This document shows positions 37,206-47,498 of a stretch of 64,000 bases of DNA, in pieces (the first letter of the stretch is position 1; every line of letters begins with the position of its first letter). The notes under the pieces were generated by a model, which did not search any database, was not told the origin of the DNA, and worked only from the letters and a program-made list of their open reading frames with translations. Both the position numbers and the translations under genes were made by a program. The stretch lies in the NCBI GenBank assembly GCA_033980235.1, contig CM067069.1, positions 21,324,650 to 21,388,649 of the forward strand, read 5' to 3'. Source of the DNA: Diadema setosum. Lineage: Eukaryota; Echinodermata; Echinoidea; Diadematoida; Diadematidae.

Positions 37206-40119
37206 TTTTTTTTTTTTTGGGGGGGGGGAATGAGCTGTGGGGTCAAGGGTCAATAGAAACCCCCATTGGTGGTGTTGTGTAACTTAGTTTCACAGTGTTG
37301 AAGTAAAGTTGGTCTGGGATCTGCTTTAGGATATCCTAGTTATATGAGTAACTAATATAACATGTCATGAGAAGGCACCTGTATCTTTTAACCCGATGAG
37401 GATGGGCTGATTTTGCTACAACATGCATTTCCTGTAGACGCCTTCCCGAGTATACTCGGGACTAGTCTTCAACGGGTTAATGATAGACAAATGGTCCATA
37501 ATGCCACTCCTAATGGAGGCACTCTCTATGCTTTGTCTTTCCAGTGACCTACTGCAGCCTGGTTCATTGTCTCAGCCAGCCTCCTTCACTCCCCTTATTA
37601 AACAGGTTATGGAAGCCATCTTTGCCCCAGCCAAGCCAGATCTTGTTGACATCGAGTACAAATCCAGTGGATTCCGGGATCTTCTCAAGACAGGCTTCAG
37701 GTTAGGTCATTGTATCTAGCTGTATTCCCTTCAAAACATCTTTCATCTAGAACAAGAGTATTTTCTATCTGAATATCATCAAGCTTTTATATTAAATACT
37801 GCAAATTGCAATTATCCATCTGGTAGTACAGGTAAATTGTATTGTGTGTGAATACCATTACAGGTAAAGCATGCTACGTAAGGATAAAGAGGGTTACATA
37901 CAATACAGATAATCACTTACCATCAAGGGGCACCACAGGGAAAAATTATCAAGGTCAATTATCTTGGAGCTCGGGTGAGCATCAAGCCCCTACAGGCTCT
38001 CTGTTGGGGTTGTCCATCTATGTGCACATTGTTTCTATGTCAGTGCTTACTTGGTTACTATGAAAGGTGAAAAGGGAATAAGTACAAGCTCATGTACAGG
38101 GTACTTACTGCAGTATCGTCAATTTTATTTGCATCGTGTAATTTATAAGCTGAAAGTGTAACAAGCAAACATGCAATTACCCCTGTATCATGTGTAAGCA
38201 AGTCTTCGCACAAACTTTTGATTTGAAAAGCAAATATTGTAGCTGCTACCAGTGATAATAACTAGCTGCGTTCATGGTAGACTGAGAACACAGATTGTAC
38301 ACTATACATAGGGCTCTTTGATATCCAGAAGGGCACAAAATATTCAAGGTGTTCATTTGCCAATGTAATTCAGCATTTTACTGGGTCAAGCTTGACTGTG
38401 TTCTCCTTGCAACTGTGATAACTGCATTTTAAATTAGATAATCTTGTTAAACTTAATTTTAACAGTCTGTGGTGTCAAAATGTTTTGCCCGATCAATGTA
38501 TACATACATGTATGACCATATGAAATAAAAGAGAGAAACTGTGTTCTGTGAATACAAAATCGTAGGGATTTGTGAATATGATAAAATTCACTCACTCTGC
38601 TTTAAACTGGGATTTATTATGGGAAAGAAATCATGGTCTTCGAAGTGATTGTATTAAGTGACCAGTGGAAGTCATTTGAAGAGGCAATATGTCTACTTTC
38701 ATATGCTGAAAATTACAACTTATTTCATTGCATCACAGGTGACTTCCATTATAGTGAATTCTTTTAGAACATCAGTTTTCTTGTGCTATTTCAAAATTTC
38801 GTTATACTGAAGCAAAGTTTGCACAATAGACTTAAAGGTGCATGGTCCCGGTGGTTTAGTCAAATGCGTACGCGGATGCACAGCGCAAGTTTCCTATAGA
38901 GACCTACGCTATCGACTCCTCTTTAGCTCTTACACTGTGGCCCACTTCCCAGAGTCCGAAGAAGTCCGATTCACTGTAGTCAGTGGTCCGATCACAGGTC
39001 GGCTCATGATTCGGCTGAGGGGAATGACAGCTTTAGCAAACTTTTTCTTTGTGATGTCATAATAACAAGCACATATGCACGCATCCTGGTATTACTACAT
39101 GTACAGACTGCCCAATGCGCAGAGAAGACAACAAAGGCAACGTTACTTAGCAACACCTACGCACTTTACTCTTGATGACAGCTCAGCTTCGGTAATCTTC
39201 GTATCAGTGCTAACAGTGATCGGCAGTATCATCAACAGCGCCCTCTACACTACCGGGACTATGCACCTTTAAATGTTAATGATTTTGAAACCTGAATTTT
39301 TGCTTTGTTGTAATGGAATTTTCTTGTAAATGTGTTTTTGCAACAGGAGTACTTTGTACTTGTATTTGAAGGCAGGTCTTATGGGGAGAATGAGCTATGA
39401 TGTATAATTACCTTGTGCTTTTAATTGCATTATTGCAGATTATTCATGAATGTCGGGAAACCCCGCCCTAGCGATCACAACCTCCTGCTGGTCTTCATGG
39501 TGGGTGGAATCACTTGCTCTGAGGTGAAACTAATCAAGGACTCTGTCTCATCACTATCACCAAACACTGAGGTAAGTTTGTGACAAAGGGAATTACATAA
39601 ATTTCTGGATCCTAGAAATCATAGATTTCTTCTGCTTCAATGCTAGAGCTGATTGATTGAGATTATAAAAACTATGGAAATCTACTTTTTGTTTTGATAC
39701 AGATATGTCTAAAATGCTGAATTCTATTTTGTATATGCAGTTTACTCCAATCTTGGTTTTTAACATGTAAATGCATAATCTGACATTTCCTTTGTTTCAC
39801 ATGATGAATCATTAATTTTTGCAAACCATTTCATTAGATAACATTATGATGAAAGGATGTTTATTAGTTGCTGTAAAAAATTTTAAACAGAGGACAATTT
39901 GTGTGGGAGGGCCAACATCAAACACACCATCACACAAGGAAATTCCTGAATGGAAATAGGTGCATATAATTGTTACACATAAACATTTAGGTGATGTAGT
40001 GTTTGTGAATTTTTCCATGTTCTTTCATCTAAATCCAGGTCATTGTAGGGTCGACTCGAATCTTACGAGAGCCTGATGTATTGGGACACGTGTTTGGACA
40101 GACTTCTCTTTCATTCTAA
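15828..40119 (+). CDS. SCFD2: Sec1 family domain-containing protein 2, 14 coding exons
   Basis: Exons: 15828-16016, 17277-17522, 20133-20279, 22454-22531, 23581-23763, 28155-28327, 29925-30024, 32574-32704, 33805-34011, 34764-34924, 36875-36977, 37545-37700, 39439-39571, 40039-40119. All junctions use GT..AG and join in frame to 695 residues; the human protein has 684. Recognisable SCFD2 blocks include VVFLDGPLAEALHW (28-41), SHFQHCTLITSLPE, PTLFFLPSFTSLFPLL, ARNRRKAATKRASILFLDRT spanning exons 5/6, VLAPGCL, LLQLGLA, SSGFRDLLKTGFR, LLLVFMVGGITCSEVKLIKD and a C-terminal VIVGSTRIL. The family belongs to the Sec1/Munc18 superfamily, whose members bind SNAREs in membrane traffic; SCFD2's own role is poorly defined. 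The least certain join is exon 11: only the acceptor at 36874 (TATTAAG) keeps frame, and a small missed exon is possible. No stop or frameshift was found. Introns carry many transposon relics. Confidence 0.92.
16493..16887. mobile_element. Palindromic MITE in SCFD2 intron 1, TTAAAGGGATGGTACAGT family
   Basis: The termini are TTAAAGGGATGGTACAGT and, at the right, ACTGTACCATCCCTTTAA. Inner blocks mirror each other: TTTGATGAAAATTGGTTTTG with CCGATTTTCATCAAAT, and GTGGGACCCACAC at the centre. It is about 395 bp and has no coding sequence. Two relatives are at 50891-52776 (split by an insertion) and 52817-53210. Confidence 0.85.
17648..18237. mobile_element. GC-rich TIR element in SCFD2 intron 2
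   Basis: The left end is GACCCCATTTACAGTGCGAG and the right end, read inversely, is GACCCCGTTTACAGTGCGGG. The interior repeats GGCCGCGGCCGAG and GTGTAAACG motifs, each partly self-complementary. This island stands out sharply from the AT-rich intron. It has no protein-coding signal and is non-autonomous. Confidence 0.75.
18379..19811. mobile_element. 1.43-kb TIR element in SCFD2 intron 2
   Basis: The left terminus GTGACCGGCGACAACGGTTT continues CCGGCAAAAGTCG. The right terminus, inverted, is GTGACCCGCGACAACGGTTT followed by CAGGCAAAAGTCG, so about 30 of 33 bases are inverted. ATAT flanks both ends and may be target duplication or part of the repeat. A (CAAA)n tract sits at 19098-19120. No transposase frame was found. 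Confidence 0.75.
20281..21640. other. SCFD2 intron 3, first part
   Basis: AT-rich intronic DNA between exon 3 and the foldback element at 21.65 kb. The open frame at 21203-21541 has no recognisable domain. I see nothing else. Confidence 0.4.
21655..22245. mobile_element. Foldback element in SCFD2 intron 3
   Basis: The left arm (TTCATAAACATAAGAATTGA, GAATGTAGCAATATTAGTAG, TGAGAAGACTACTGCAG) is the inverse of the right arm (CTGTAGTAGTCTCCTCATCC, CTACTAATATTGCTGCATTC, TCTCAATCCTTATGTTTATG). The centre holds ATTATTCCCCCTGCCT and GGCAAGTCAAGTG. A related single arm occurs at 3529-3825. Confidence 0.8.
23770..28150. other. SCFD2 intron 5 (4.4 kb)
   Basis: The longest intron of the gene. A short (GGC)n run at 24409-24425 and a (CAAA)n tract at 25555-25588 are visible, together with CpG-containing DNA from 24240 to 27750 that differs from the intron ends. 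That suggests a large old insertion, but I could not identify matching termini with confidence. The open frames at 24186-24527 and 27062-27466 lack recognisable domains. Confidence 0.4.
28390..28807. mobile_element. Pogo/Tigger-like MITE in SCFD2 intron 6
   Basis: The element starts CAGTTCGACCTCGATTATCT and ends, inverted, CAGTTCGACGTCGATTATCC. TA lies immediately outside both ends (28388-28389 and 28808-28809), as expected for a TA target duplication. Subterminal GGATAAGCGAATTGGCCGAA-type sequence is typical of Tc1/mariner-pogo relatives. It is 418 bp with no transposase. Confidence 0.85.
30026..32573. other. SCFD2 intron 7
   Basis: 2.5 kb of AT-rich intron. Sequence at 30580-31700 has a composition and motif style different from its flanks and may be a repeat, but no termini or domains could be assigned. 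A (TG)n tract at 32545-32560 lies close to the exon 8 acceptor. Confidence 0.4.
32680..33280 (+). repeat. Four-unit tandem repeat that includes the end of SCFD2 exon 8
   Basis: Unit 1 is the real exon end plus intron start. Three further units follow at spacings of about 146, 151 and 150 bp. Each holds a copy of the exon tail (GCACACCTTCAGCTCTTCAA or a one- to three-base variant), the GTGAGTGTCAGTTTCAGTGA donor region, AAAAGATTTTTGTTTTGCTT and TGCCCTCGATAGAATTTGAA. The donor is mutated to TTGAGT in unit 2 (32851) but intact in units 3 (33002) and 4 (33152). The fourth unit decays near 33280. Confidence 0.92.
35306..35480 (-). repeat. tRNA-derived SINE-like unit 3, nested in the TTAA element
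   Basis: The reverse complement matches the 12.5-13.0 kb units, including the CGAGTATGTACGCCCATGA end, the B box GGTTCGAATCC (here GGGTTCGAATCC), the A-box region and TTCGGGCGAAAGC (here CTGTCGGGCGAAAGC). The tRNA-like body is at 35324-35393. Confidence 0.75.
35458..35614. repeat. Near-perfect hairpin with 73-bp arms
   Basis: Arms 35458-35530 and 35542-35614 are reverse complements with one mismatch that I can see (CCATCG against CCGTCG), around an 11-nt loop. The arm includes CATTGCAACTGATTGACAAA and TTGCCCTACATCGACGTAAA. Parts of the same arms flank the tRNA-derived units at 12.5-13.0 kb. Confidence 0.9.
36040..36870. other. SCFD2 intron 10, downstream part
   Basis: Diffuse degenerate repetition of TAGAT/GATAGAT-like words from about 36120 to 36640. 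There is no gene and no clear element ends. It precedes the short exon 11. Confidence 0.4.
37170..37228 (+). repeat. (TG)n tract followed by T-run and G-run
   Basis: Simple repeat in SCFD2 intron 11. Confidence 0.9.
37388..37480. mobile_element. 93-bp TTAA MITE in SCFD2 intron 11
   Basis: Begins TTAACCCGATGAGGATGG and ends CTTCAACGGGTTAA, with TTAA at both ends. The inner sequence CAACATGCATTTCCTGTAGA and TATACTCGGGACTAGTCTTC is shared with 62779-62874. Confidence 0.8.
38832..39272. mobile_element. 0.44-kb TTAA-flanked TIR element in SCFD2 intron 12
   Basis: The left end TTAAAGGTGCATGGTCCCGG and the inverse of the right end TTAAAGGTGCATAGTCCCGG match except at one base. The interior is GC-richer than the intron. 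The open frame at 38838-39062 lies wholly within it and has no recognised domain. Confidence 0.85.
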
Positions 40120-41830
40120 TCATTGCCAGCCATCACAGAACCCCTGTTGCCATGACAATCACATCCATGTAATAGTCTTCAGCCTTGACGTGTATTGCTC
40201 AGGTAGCTTACAAGCTGAATTAAACTATGACTGCAATATTTGATATTATGGAGAACTTTATGGCCTACTGCTGACATTTTGAAGAGCAAAATGCTCCATT
40301 GTGTTAGATACATTCACAGTGGTATTCAGTGGATTGCAGACCTGAGCCCCATTTCATAAAAAAAAAAAAAAAAAAATATATGATAGCAACTTTTGCTGGA
40401 ATTGCAGTTGTCATGATAATGACAAAAATCCAGCTCTCTGATTGTCTGTTGCTATGGGGGAAGTTGCCATTCAAGCAAGAGTTGCTATCCTAACATCTCT
40501 TGAAATGAGGCCCAGAAGTCTGTCATAATGTCTCTCACAAGAGGTCTTACACAAGAGATCTTGCATCTCCCAGACATATTTTGTTTTCTATAAGAGGAGT
40601 ATCTAGGTTACAGACCAATAATTCTTGATGACAATGAAACTCACCTTTCACTTAGAAGAAACTTTCATATCATGATTGTAAAGATACATGGGCAGCTGTA
40701 TTGTAACAAGATTATTTTTCATGGGCCCTGCAGACTTTGTTTTCCAGAAACAAATTTTGCAGCAAACAGTATCTCTTAATTAACCCCACCCTAGGGACAA
40801 TGTCCTCAGGTTGTCCACAAGCCCCAAATTTTGTTTTGAAAACATAATTCAGAGCAAATCATTTTTGTGAATTTCCCTGAAGTTCAACCCTGGTACATTA
40901 CATGAAGTGAAGATGTGCTGACTAGAATTTTGGCAAACTCCTTCATGGTAACATATGAAAAGTTAGTTACTATCATTTAAAAATTATATATTTTCTGCCC
41001 ATAACTTTGTGACTCTTCAAAGTGAAGACGTAGATCCCATATGCCTGCAGAACTGTTGAGTTTTGCTCGAAAATCTACACATACCTCTAAGAAATGTGTG
41101 AAATAGCGCTGTAATGCCATGACTTCAGTTGGGTAATGACAAATATGTAAAATATTAATCGAAAGAGATTGCCGGTAGTACATGTACGACAGTCTCAGGG
41201 CATTCCCGATGGTTGTTACCACATAATTTTTTGCAATCATTGATAATTGACAAATTGTGCAACAGTGATACTCACTGATCTTCTGGGCTATGACTCGCAG
41301 GGAGCTTGCTTGGGCATGATCGATCGTCACATGGTATTCTACCTACCCACAATGCTAAACAAGGAGAGCTCTTCTGGAATAAAAGTTGTGTACATGTGCT
41401 ATACGATCGAAATTGTCTTACACTTTTCATTTCATAATACTATAGAACAACTCATCATCCTGGCAAATTGCATCAGCCAGGTAAGTTTTAGGTAGACCTT
41501 TGAATGTAGTGCAACAAATTACAAATGATGGAAGATGAATTTTTAGTCCTTCTGAGACCTATGTTTTCACTTTAAATTCTTTTTGAAATATGAGTCTGGA
41601 TGAGCACTGTTTTACTGTTGAGTTATGTTATCAGTACACAGGCATTGTGGTTGGCATAGTATCTCTTGTTTGTTTTTTGTTTTGTTTTGCCCACTTCTGT
41701 TACAGTAGAACAACATGTTACAATGTGACAATGCCCTTCCACTATTCAAGAAATAAAAGACCTCAGAGCTTTCCTCTTACTGATGTGGAATGGTTGTCGT
41801 GACACTTTCATGGTCCCCAAAATCATAGTG
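40120..41830. other. Downstream flank of SCFD2
   Basis: It presumably starts with the SCFD2 3' untranslated region. The A-run at 40359-40376 may be a simple repeat rather than a tail. No second gene is recognised. Confidence 0.4.
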
Positions 41831-41834
41831 TCAG

Positions 41835-42120
41835 GTGGATTTGACTCAGTCGGTAGAGTGTCTGCAGCCAGATCCAAGGGCCTCAGGTTTGATTCCATAG
41901 TCAAACTGAGCAACGTTGTGTGTAATCATATCATCCCCTCTAGTAAAAGACAAAACACCCTGTCCCTCAGATAAGACATGAAATGGAGGGCCCGTGTGTT
42001 AGAGAGTCACAAATTAAGCACATAAAAGTTCCTGCTTTATTTTGTTCATTGCAAAGAGCAGATTGCATACCCCAATGAAGTGGGCCCACCTTACACCCAA
42101 CTGGACCCCATGGAAGACCA
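41835..42120 (+). repeat. tRNA-derived SINE
   Basis: An A-box region ACTCAGTCGGTAGAGTGTCT and a B box AGGTTTGATTCC are spaced as in a tRNA gene. They are followed by a body with TCAGATAAGACATGAAATGG, AGGGCCCGTGTGTTAGAGAG and TCACAAATTAAGCACATAAA, a layout I associate with echinoderm tRNA-SINEs. The tRNA-like part cannot close a good acceptor stem, so it is not a functional tRNA gene. Confidence 0.7.
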
Positions 42121-42769
42121 GCTAGGGCAGCTAAAGTGGGCTATCCAACCCTCTTCTCAAATGGAAATGAAACGAATGTGCCGTAATTATCCATATCGTC
42201 AAGCAAATTTTGGACCGAAAATCTCTTTTGCTTAGAATTTAGTCTGCATTTGAAGTGAGAAATTAATAGTAAATGATTATTTGATGGACCACAGTAAGTA
42301 TGAGTACTCATCTTGATGGGTCTTTTGTGCAGAAAGCAATGTTGTCTAGCAGCCAATTTGATCTGCATTCTGTGTCTATACATACTATAAAGACCAGTGC
42401 ATATCGGTGAGCTTTTGAAGGGTTGCGAACACTTTCTTCCACTGTAAAGAAACTGATTTACTGCTGTTGCAGTCAACAGGGTAAGTAAAAGAGTTACGCC
42501 ACTCACTCTCTTCACTTACTTGTATTTTTGTGAAAAGGGGGCAATTTTAGAAATTGAAAAATGAGATATACATGTATTAGAGAAAGAGAAGAAAAATATG
42601 TAATTGGTATTTTATAGTGTTTAAACATAGGTACATTGTATAAAAAATGCACAGTGAATATCAGAATAAATGAAATGTGTCTTGATATTGTGCATTACTC
42701 GACTTTCTTCTTATTCACAATTTAAATCAGTACGTCCTGCATCAAACGTCACACTAAACATAATTCATT

Positions 42770-42893
42770 GTGTGTGTGTGTGTGTGTGTGTGTGTATAGT
42801 TTATTTTGGCACACAAAATTTTGAGCGATTCGCTCTTTCTCAAGTGTTCTTGCGAATCGCTTGAAAATTTGTGTGCCGAAATAAACTGTTGGT
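42770..42893. mobile_element. (TG)n tract and adjoining ~93-bp hairpin MITE
   Basis: A (TG)n tract at 42770-42796 is followed by arms AGTTTATTTTGGCACACAAA...GCGATTCGC and GCGAATCGC...TTTGTGTGCCGAAATAAACT, which pair over about 36 bp around a short loop containing CTCAAGTGTTC. Too small to code; a miniature hairpin element. Confidence 0.75.
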
Positions 42894-42964
42894 GATTACA
42901 GCATGTACTTGGTTTCGGTTTTATTTTTGATGTTATTATTACACCAACACGTGGACAACTTACT

Positions 42965-42966
<2 letters not shown>

Positions 42967-43042
<76 letters not shown>

Positions 43043-43050
43043 GTATATAG
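42967..43050. repeat. (AT)n microsatellite
   Basis: An uninterrupted AT run with minor breaks at its right edge. Confidence 0.95.
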
Positions 43051-43099
43051 TATGATTTTACACCAGGGTTGATTGCATTTATATGTTGTTATTGTCATT

Positions 43100-43136
43100 G
43101 TAGATTGTGAAGAAGGGCAAGTGGCCCGAAAGGGGT
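43100..43136 (+). ncRNA. Hammerhead-ribozyme-like motif (degenerate)
   Basis: TGAAGA is followed by a small stem GGGC-AAGTG-GCCC and GAAA, the order of the hammerhead core between stems I and III. The expected C before TGANGA is G here, so activity is unlikely. Motifs of the form GAAGGGC...GCCCGAAA are known near Penelope-like elements, and a Penelope-like coding remnant lies 5 kb away. Confidence 0.3.
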
Positions 43137-43187
43137 GCTACCCAACATCAGCCGTATCTCTGTGCAAGTTTTGCTGACAATATATAT

Positions 43188-43443
43188 ATATGAAGAGTTT
43201 GTTTGCAAAAACCGATAAGTCCATTTTTGAAGATTTTGAAGTACCGTCTCTGTCATAAAGTACAAAATAATACCTTTTAAATGATACATTGGTCACTACA
43301 TATAAAGGTATATTTTTGAAGTTATGGTCAAAAGAAGCAAAATTTTTCTTATTATTCTCTTTATTTTTCTCGTACTTTAATTGCAAATATCTCCATTTGA
43401 CAAATATGGAGTTATCGGTTTTTGCAAACAAACTCTTCATATA
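43188..43443. mobile_element. 250-bp inverted-repeat element, copy 1, embedded in (TA)n
   Basis: The ends are exact inverses over about 29 bases (TATGAAGAGTTTGTTTGCAA...CCGATAA), with (TA)n on both outer sides. Read on the minus strand there is an open frame of about 80 codons, but substitutions against copy 2 (47499-47750) change residues freely, so a protein is not supported. Confidence 0.85.
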
Positions 43444-43859
43444 TATATATATATATACATATATGCATGCACTTGTAGGGTGTTGTATGTTGTAAAAACA
43501 TGGATGTTTCTGTGGTCCAAATCCTGTCACCGTACTTTGCCCTATCATCTCCATAGATGTAGGATCTATCATCTACTCCTTCAGTGAGTAGAAACACATT
43601 GGGCTTTACAAAGTTGTATACTGAATTATCAAAAATTAAAATTGTGACTAGAAATATAAAGTTGACATGTGACAGATACCACTGGATATCAATAAAATGT
43701 ATATGATCATACCATGCCTTGGAACTATGATGATGAATATTTTTGTTCAAGAAACAACTAAGAGTTGAGAGCATCAAATGATTGAATCAGTAATGCATAT
43801 TTATGACAATAATAAGGAGGAATGAGGAAGATTAAAGAGGATGGAGTTGAAAAAAAAAA

Positions 43860-45870
43860 ATGAGTGTTCTTTTGCTGTCGGTCAGTTCCGAGCAGAAATT
43901 ACAACCTGAAGGTAAAGGAATACACCGTACCCCCTTTTCCTAACTTTCCACTCCTAAGCGGAACTACTTTAAGGTGATGGAAGAGAAAAGATGAGTGGAA
44001 AGGTGGGAAAAAGGAAGGTTTTTGTTGGATTTGTTTTGTTTTGATTTCGATTTTGCTGTAATTTAGTTCCGAGCGGAGCAACTTGAAGGAAATGAAGAGA
44101 AAAGATGAGTGGAACATTGAGAAAAGGAGTTTTCTTTTGCGCAAGTGGTTTGTAGTGTGGCGTGGAAGTAAATGAGTGATGAGATGAAAGAGGATATGGC
44201 GTGCATGAAAACTGGAGAAAAAGGAGCGGGATACTCGTAATTGTGGTGTTAGTTAACAGCGGAACTACATTAACAAAAATAATACATGTACATATAAAGT
44301 TGAGAAATGAGGTGATTTTTGTTTTTGTTTTGTTTTGGTTTTTGGTTTTTGCCGTAAATTATACATGTATTTGACTGAAATTGCTTGAAGGAGTTGACAG
44401 AGGATCGACCAGTAAAAATCACAAAAAGTGTGTATTTTCTGTAATTTAGCAAAAACTCCTCGAAGGAAATGAAAGAGGATAGATAAGTGCAAAACATTAA
44501 GAAAGGATATATTTTGAGATACGTAGTTTCGAACGGAACTACAGGAACGAAATAGAGTAGATAAGAGGCGCAGAAAGCCAACGAAAGTGGTTTTCTTTTG
44601 GTGTTCTTACCGGAACTATATTGAAGGAGATTAAAAAGAATATTGTATAAGAGTAGAAAGCTGAGGAGAAAAGTATTTTTTTTTTCTGTAAATTAGCGGA
44701 TCTACGTAAAGGGGGTGAAAGCTGATAGAATCTGATGAGTGGAATGTTTAGGGGGAGAAGTATTTTTTTGCTGTATATATCATCTCCGAGGGGAACTGCG
44801 TATAGTAATGAAGGAAACGAAGGAGGATATATAGCTAAATGGAGACTTCAGAAAAAAAAAAAAGATTATTCTGCAGAATACATGTATAAGATAGAAGAAG
44901 AAAAGAAATAAATAAAAGAGAATTACTAAATAGAAAGTTGACGAAAATGGGACATTCTTTTCTTGAATATCAGTTCAGAGGGGAACTACCTGGAGGACAT
45001 GAGCAATGTATAGAGGAGTATAGGTTGAGGGAATAGGGCATTCTTTGCATGTAAATTTGTTTCGACTGGAACTGCCTACAATAATTGAACAGATGAGAGG
45101 GGGTCATTACTCGATCATTGGAAAGTTCCCGGGGAAGTTGAAATAAAGACACTTGGTATCATTTTGCTGTAAATCGCTTCCGAATGAAACTATATTTTAA
45201 GGAAACAAAAGAGAATTTCGGAAGGATATAACAGAAGATAGATGAGTTGAAACTTGAGGAAAGTGGTATTTTGGAGATAATGATGGCGGAAAGTTGAGGG
45301 AAAAAAGACTTCTTTCCTATAAATCAATTGCTATAGTGGAATTAACACCGAGCAGGAAATGAAAGATACATAGGTGCAGACTAAAAATGTTGAAATACGA
45401 TTATTTAATATTTATTTATTACTTCTTTTTTTTTTTTTTTTTTTTACTGTATAAGTCTAACAGCTTGGAGCGGAACTAGTGAGGAAAGTTGAGAAAAACG
45501 GAGGTATTCATTTGCTGTAAATTAGTTCAGAGCGGAACTACATTATGTTTGAAGGAAATGAATGAGGATGCATAGAGACGTATCAAGGTTAAAGGAAAGG
45601 GTGAAGTATTTAGCTGTATATTGCTTCCAAATTCAACTATAGGTAACGACGTTAAAAAGGGATAGTAGATGAGAGGAAACTGAAAAAAAAAAACCCTTAG
45701 TATTATCTATAGGAGTCCTATACCCTGTAGGGCATAAGTCAATTCCGAGCAGATCTGTAGGCCTAAATAGTATATTTAAAGAGGTAGTAAGTAGAAAATT
45801 TGCAGGAGAAAATTTAAGAGAGTATTCTTTTGCTGTCAATTAGCAGAATTGCTTGAATTCAAGCAGTTTA
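43860..45870 (+). repeat. Old degenerate tandem array, unit about 80-150 bp
   Basis: A module recurs roughly 17 times: TTTGCTGTAAATTAGTTCCG, AGCGGAACTAC, TTGAAGGAAATGAAAGAGGA, TAGATGAGTGGAAAGTTGAG and AAAAAGG. Clear joints with (GC)TGTAAATTAG-like words are at about 44053, 44439, 44691, 44769, 45165, 45513, 45610 and 45831. The units are very divergent in sequence and spacing. There is no coding frame. Confidence 0.75.
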
Positions 45871-45879
45871 ATTAGGAAA

Positions 45880-46122
<243 letters not shown>

Positions 46123-46172
46123 AGACAATGTAGATAACAGAAGATGTCGCATGAAACCGGCAGAGTTGTGAA

Positions 46173-46196
46173 GCTTTCGACCGTGGTCTTCCTCAG
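46173..46196 (-). ncRNA. Hammerhead-ribozyme-like core
   Basis: On the minus strand CTGAGGA is followed by GACC-ACG-GTC and GAAA, which fits the core CUGANGA - stem II - GAAA. Stems I and III cannot be convincingly closed by eye, and AAGC/GCTT around the core can pair in a competing way. Possibly part of a Penelope-like element terminus. Confidence 0.3.
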
Positions 46197-46734
46197 CTTT
46201 AATATCTGTTTGTGAAACGAATTATATGTTTTTGAGAATAGCAATTCTGGAGTCATAAACACAATATATCAAATATAAGTTGAGCATGAGTTAATAGTTA
46301 CATGGCATACTTGGCAATATTTTTTGGCACTTTGCAACACATTCAACAATGTGTAACTGTAAATAAGTATATAGTGAGTATATGTAGCATACAAACATAT
46401 CATACAATAAAAATTATCAAACATATATCGTAAATAAACTAAATAAAATAATTACTTGCTGAGCAGATGTTTTAGTTGCCTGGATGTCTTGTGGCTGTCT
46501 AGTGGCGGGATGTGAGTGATCATGTGATGTTGGGGGAAGGTTTGTGTGCGATGGTGCATGTCGGGCAGGAGTGGGGTAGTATAAAGAATTAGGTTCAGTG
46601 TTACAAGTGTGTCAGTCGTGTCAGTGCAGACAAGGATTGTTAACAATTACGATACAATGAACATTCTCGTGGTCATTAACCCATATAGCTGATTTACCAA
46701 CAATCAAAATGGCAGGCATGGAACCCGGGTACAG

Positions 46735-47460
46735 ATAAGGAGAGGATAGAGAGTGTGGATAGTGTGTTGCCACTGTTCCTAGGTATTTAACACAAAATTA
46801 TACAATATATACATTATTTTATATACCATACTGAAACAATCTTCATGCTCTTGCCACATGAGAATTATAACAAAATTATGTCGCACAGTATAATTTTTCT
46901 GTGTACACCTCTATAAATCTGTCTATTAATCTATTCATAATTCATATTTATATATATTCATATTGAGATCGTTACATATACATACATATACACATACACA
47001 TATATATCCATATACATATGCATGCATACATACACATAAATATCATATACACACATACACATACATATGTAATTATATAATTCCTTCTATCCACATCATA
47101 TAATAACTGAGTATATAACAATACCTATCAGTTAACCAATACAACATCAAAAATTCAATCCTTTACAAACATTCCATCTTTTCCGTGAATACAGTCTCAT
47201 TTTACATAAAACCCGGGTACAGATAAGGAGGGGATGGTGTTTTACCACTTATCCCTGTACACATCACAGAAATAAAATATGTGCCAAAATTATTGCTGAC
47301 AAAATCTTCATGCTATTCCCACGTGATATAACGAAACTATGTCGCACAGTATTATATATGATGTTTCTCTGGTGCACAACTTTACCTCTCTCTATCTATA
47401 ATCATCATTTCTTATACATATTATATAATATTCATGCACCCATGTTATGATGATATACAC
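46735..47460 (+). repeat. Two ~240-bp direct duplicates (46735-46990 and 47215-47460)
   Basis: Both begin ACCCGGGTACAGATAAGGAG and later share AATCTTCATGCT, CCACGTGA-type sequence, ATTATGTCGCACAGTATA (ACTATGTCGCACAGTATT in copy 2), and a stretch of TCTATCTAT-like words before ATATTCAT. The intervening DNA is AT-rich with (CATA)n words. Confidence 0.7.
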
Positions 47461-47498
47461 ATGCATACATTATATATATATACATATAATATACATAC

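Noticed and set aside
43138..43572. 144-codon minus-strand open frame, with a similar frame at 47447-47803, as a conserved protein
   Set aside because: The two frames align only because both lie in the same inverted-repeat element. Substitutions between them change residues freely at all codon positions, and the frames run into Tyr-Ile microsatellite sequence.
43860..45870. CRISPR-like array
   Set aside because: Units are degenerate throughout with no exact repeats and unique spacers, and the genome is eukaryotic.
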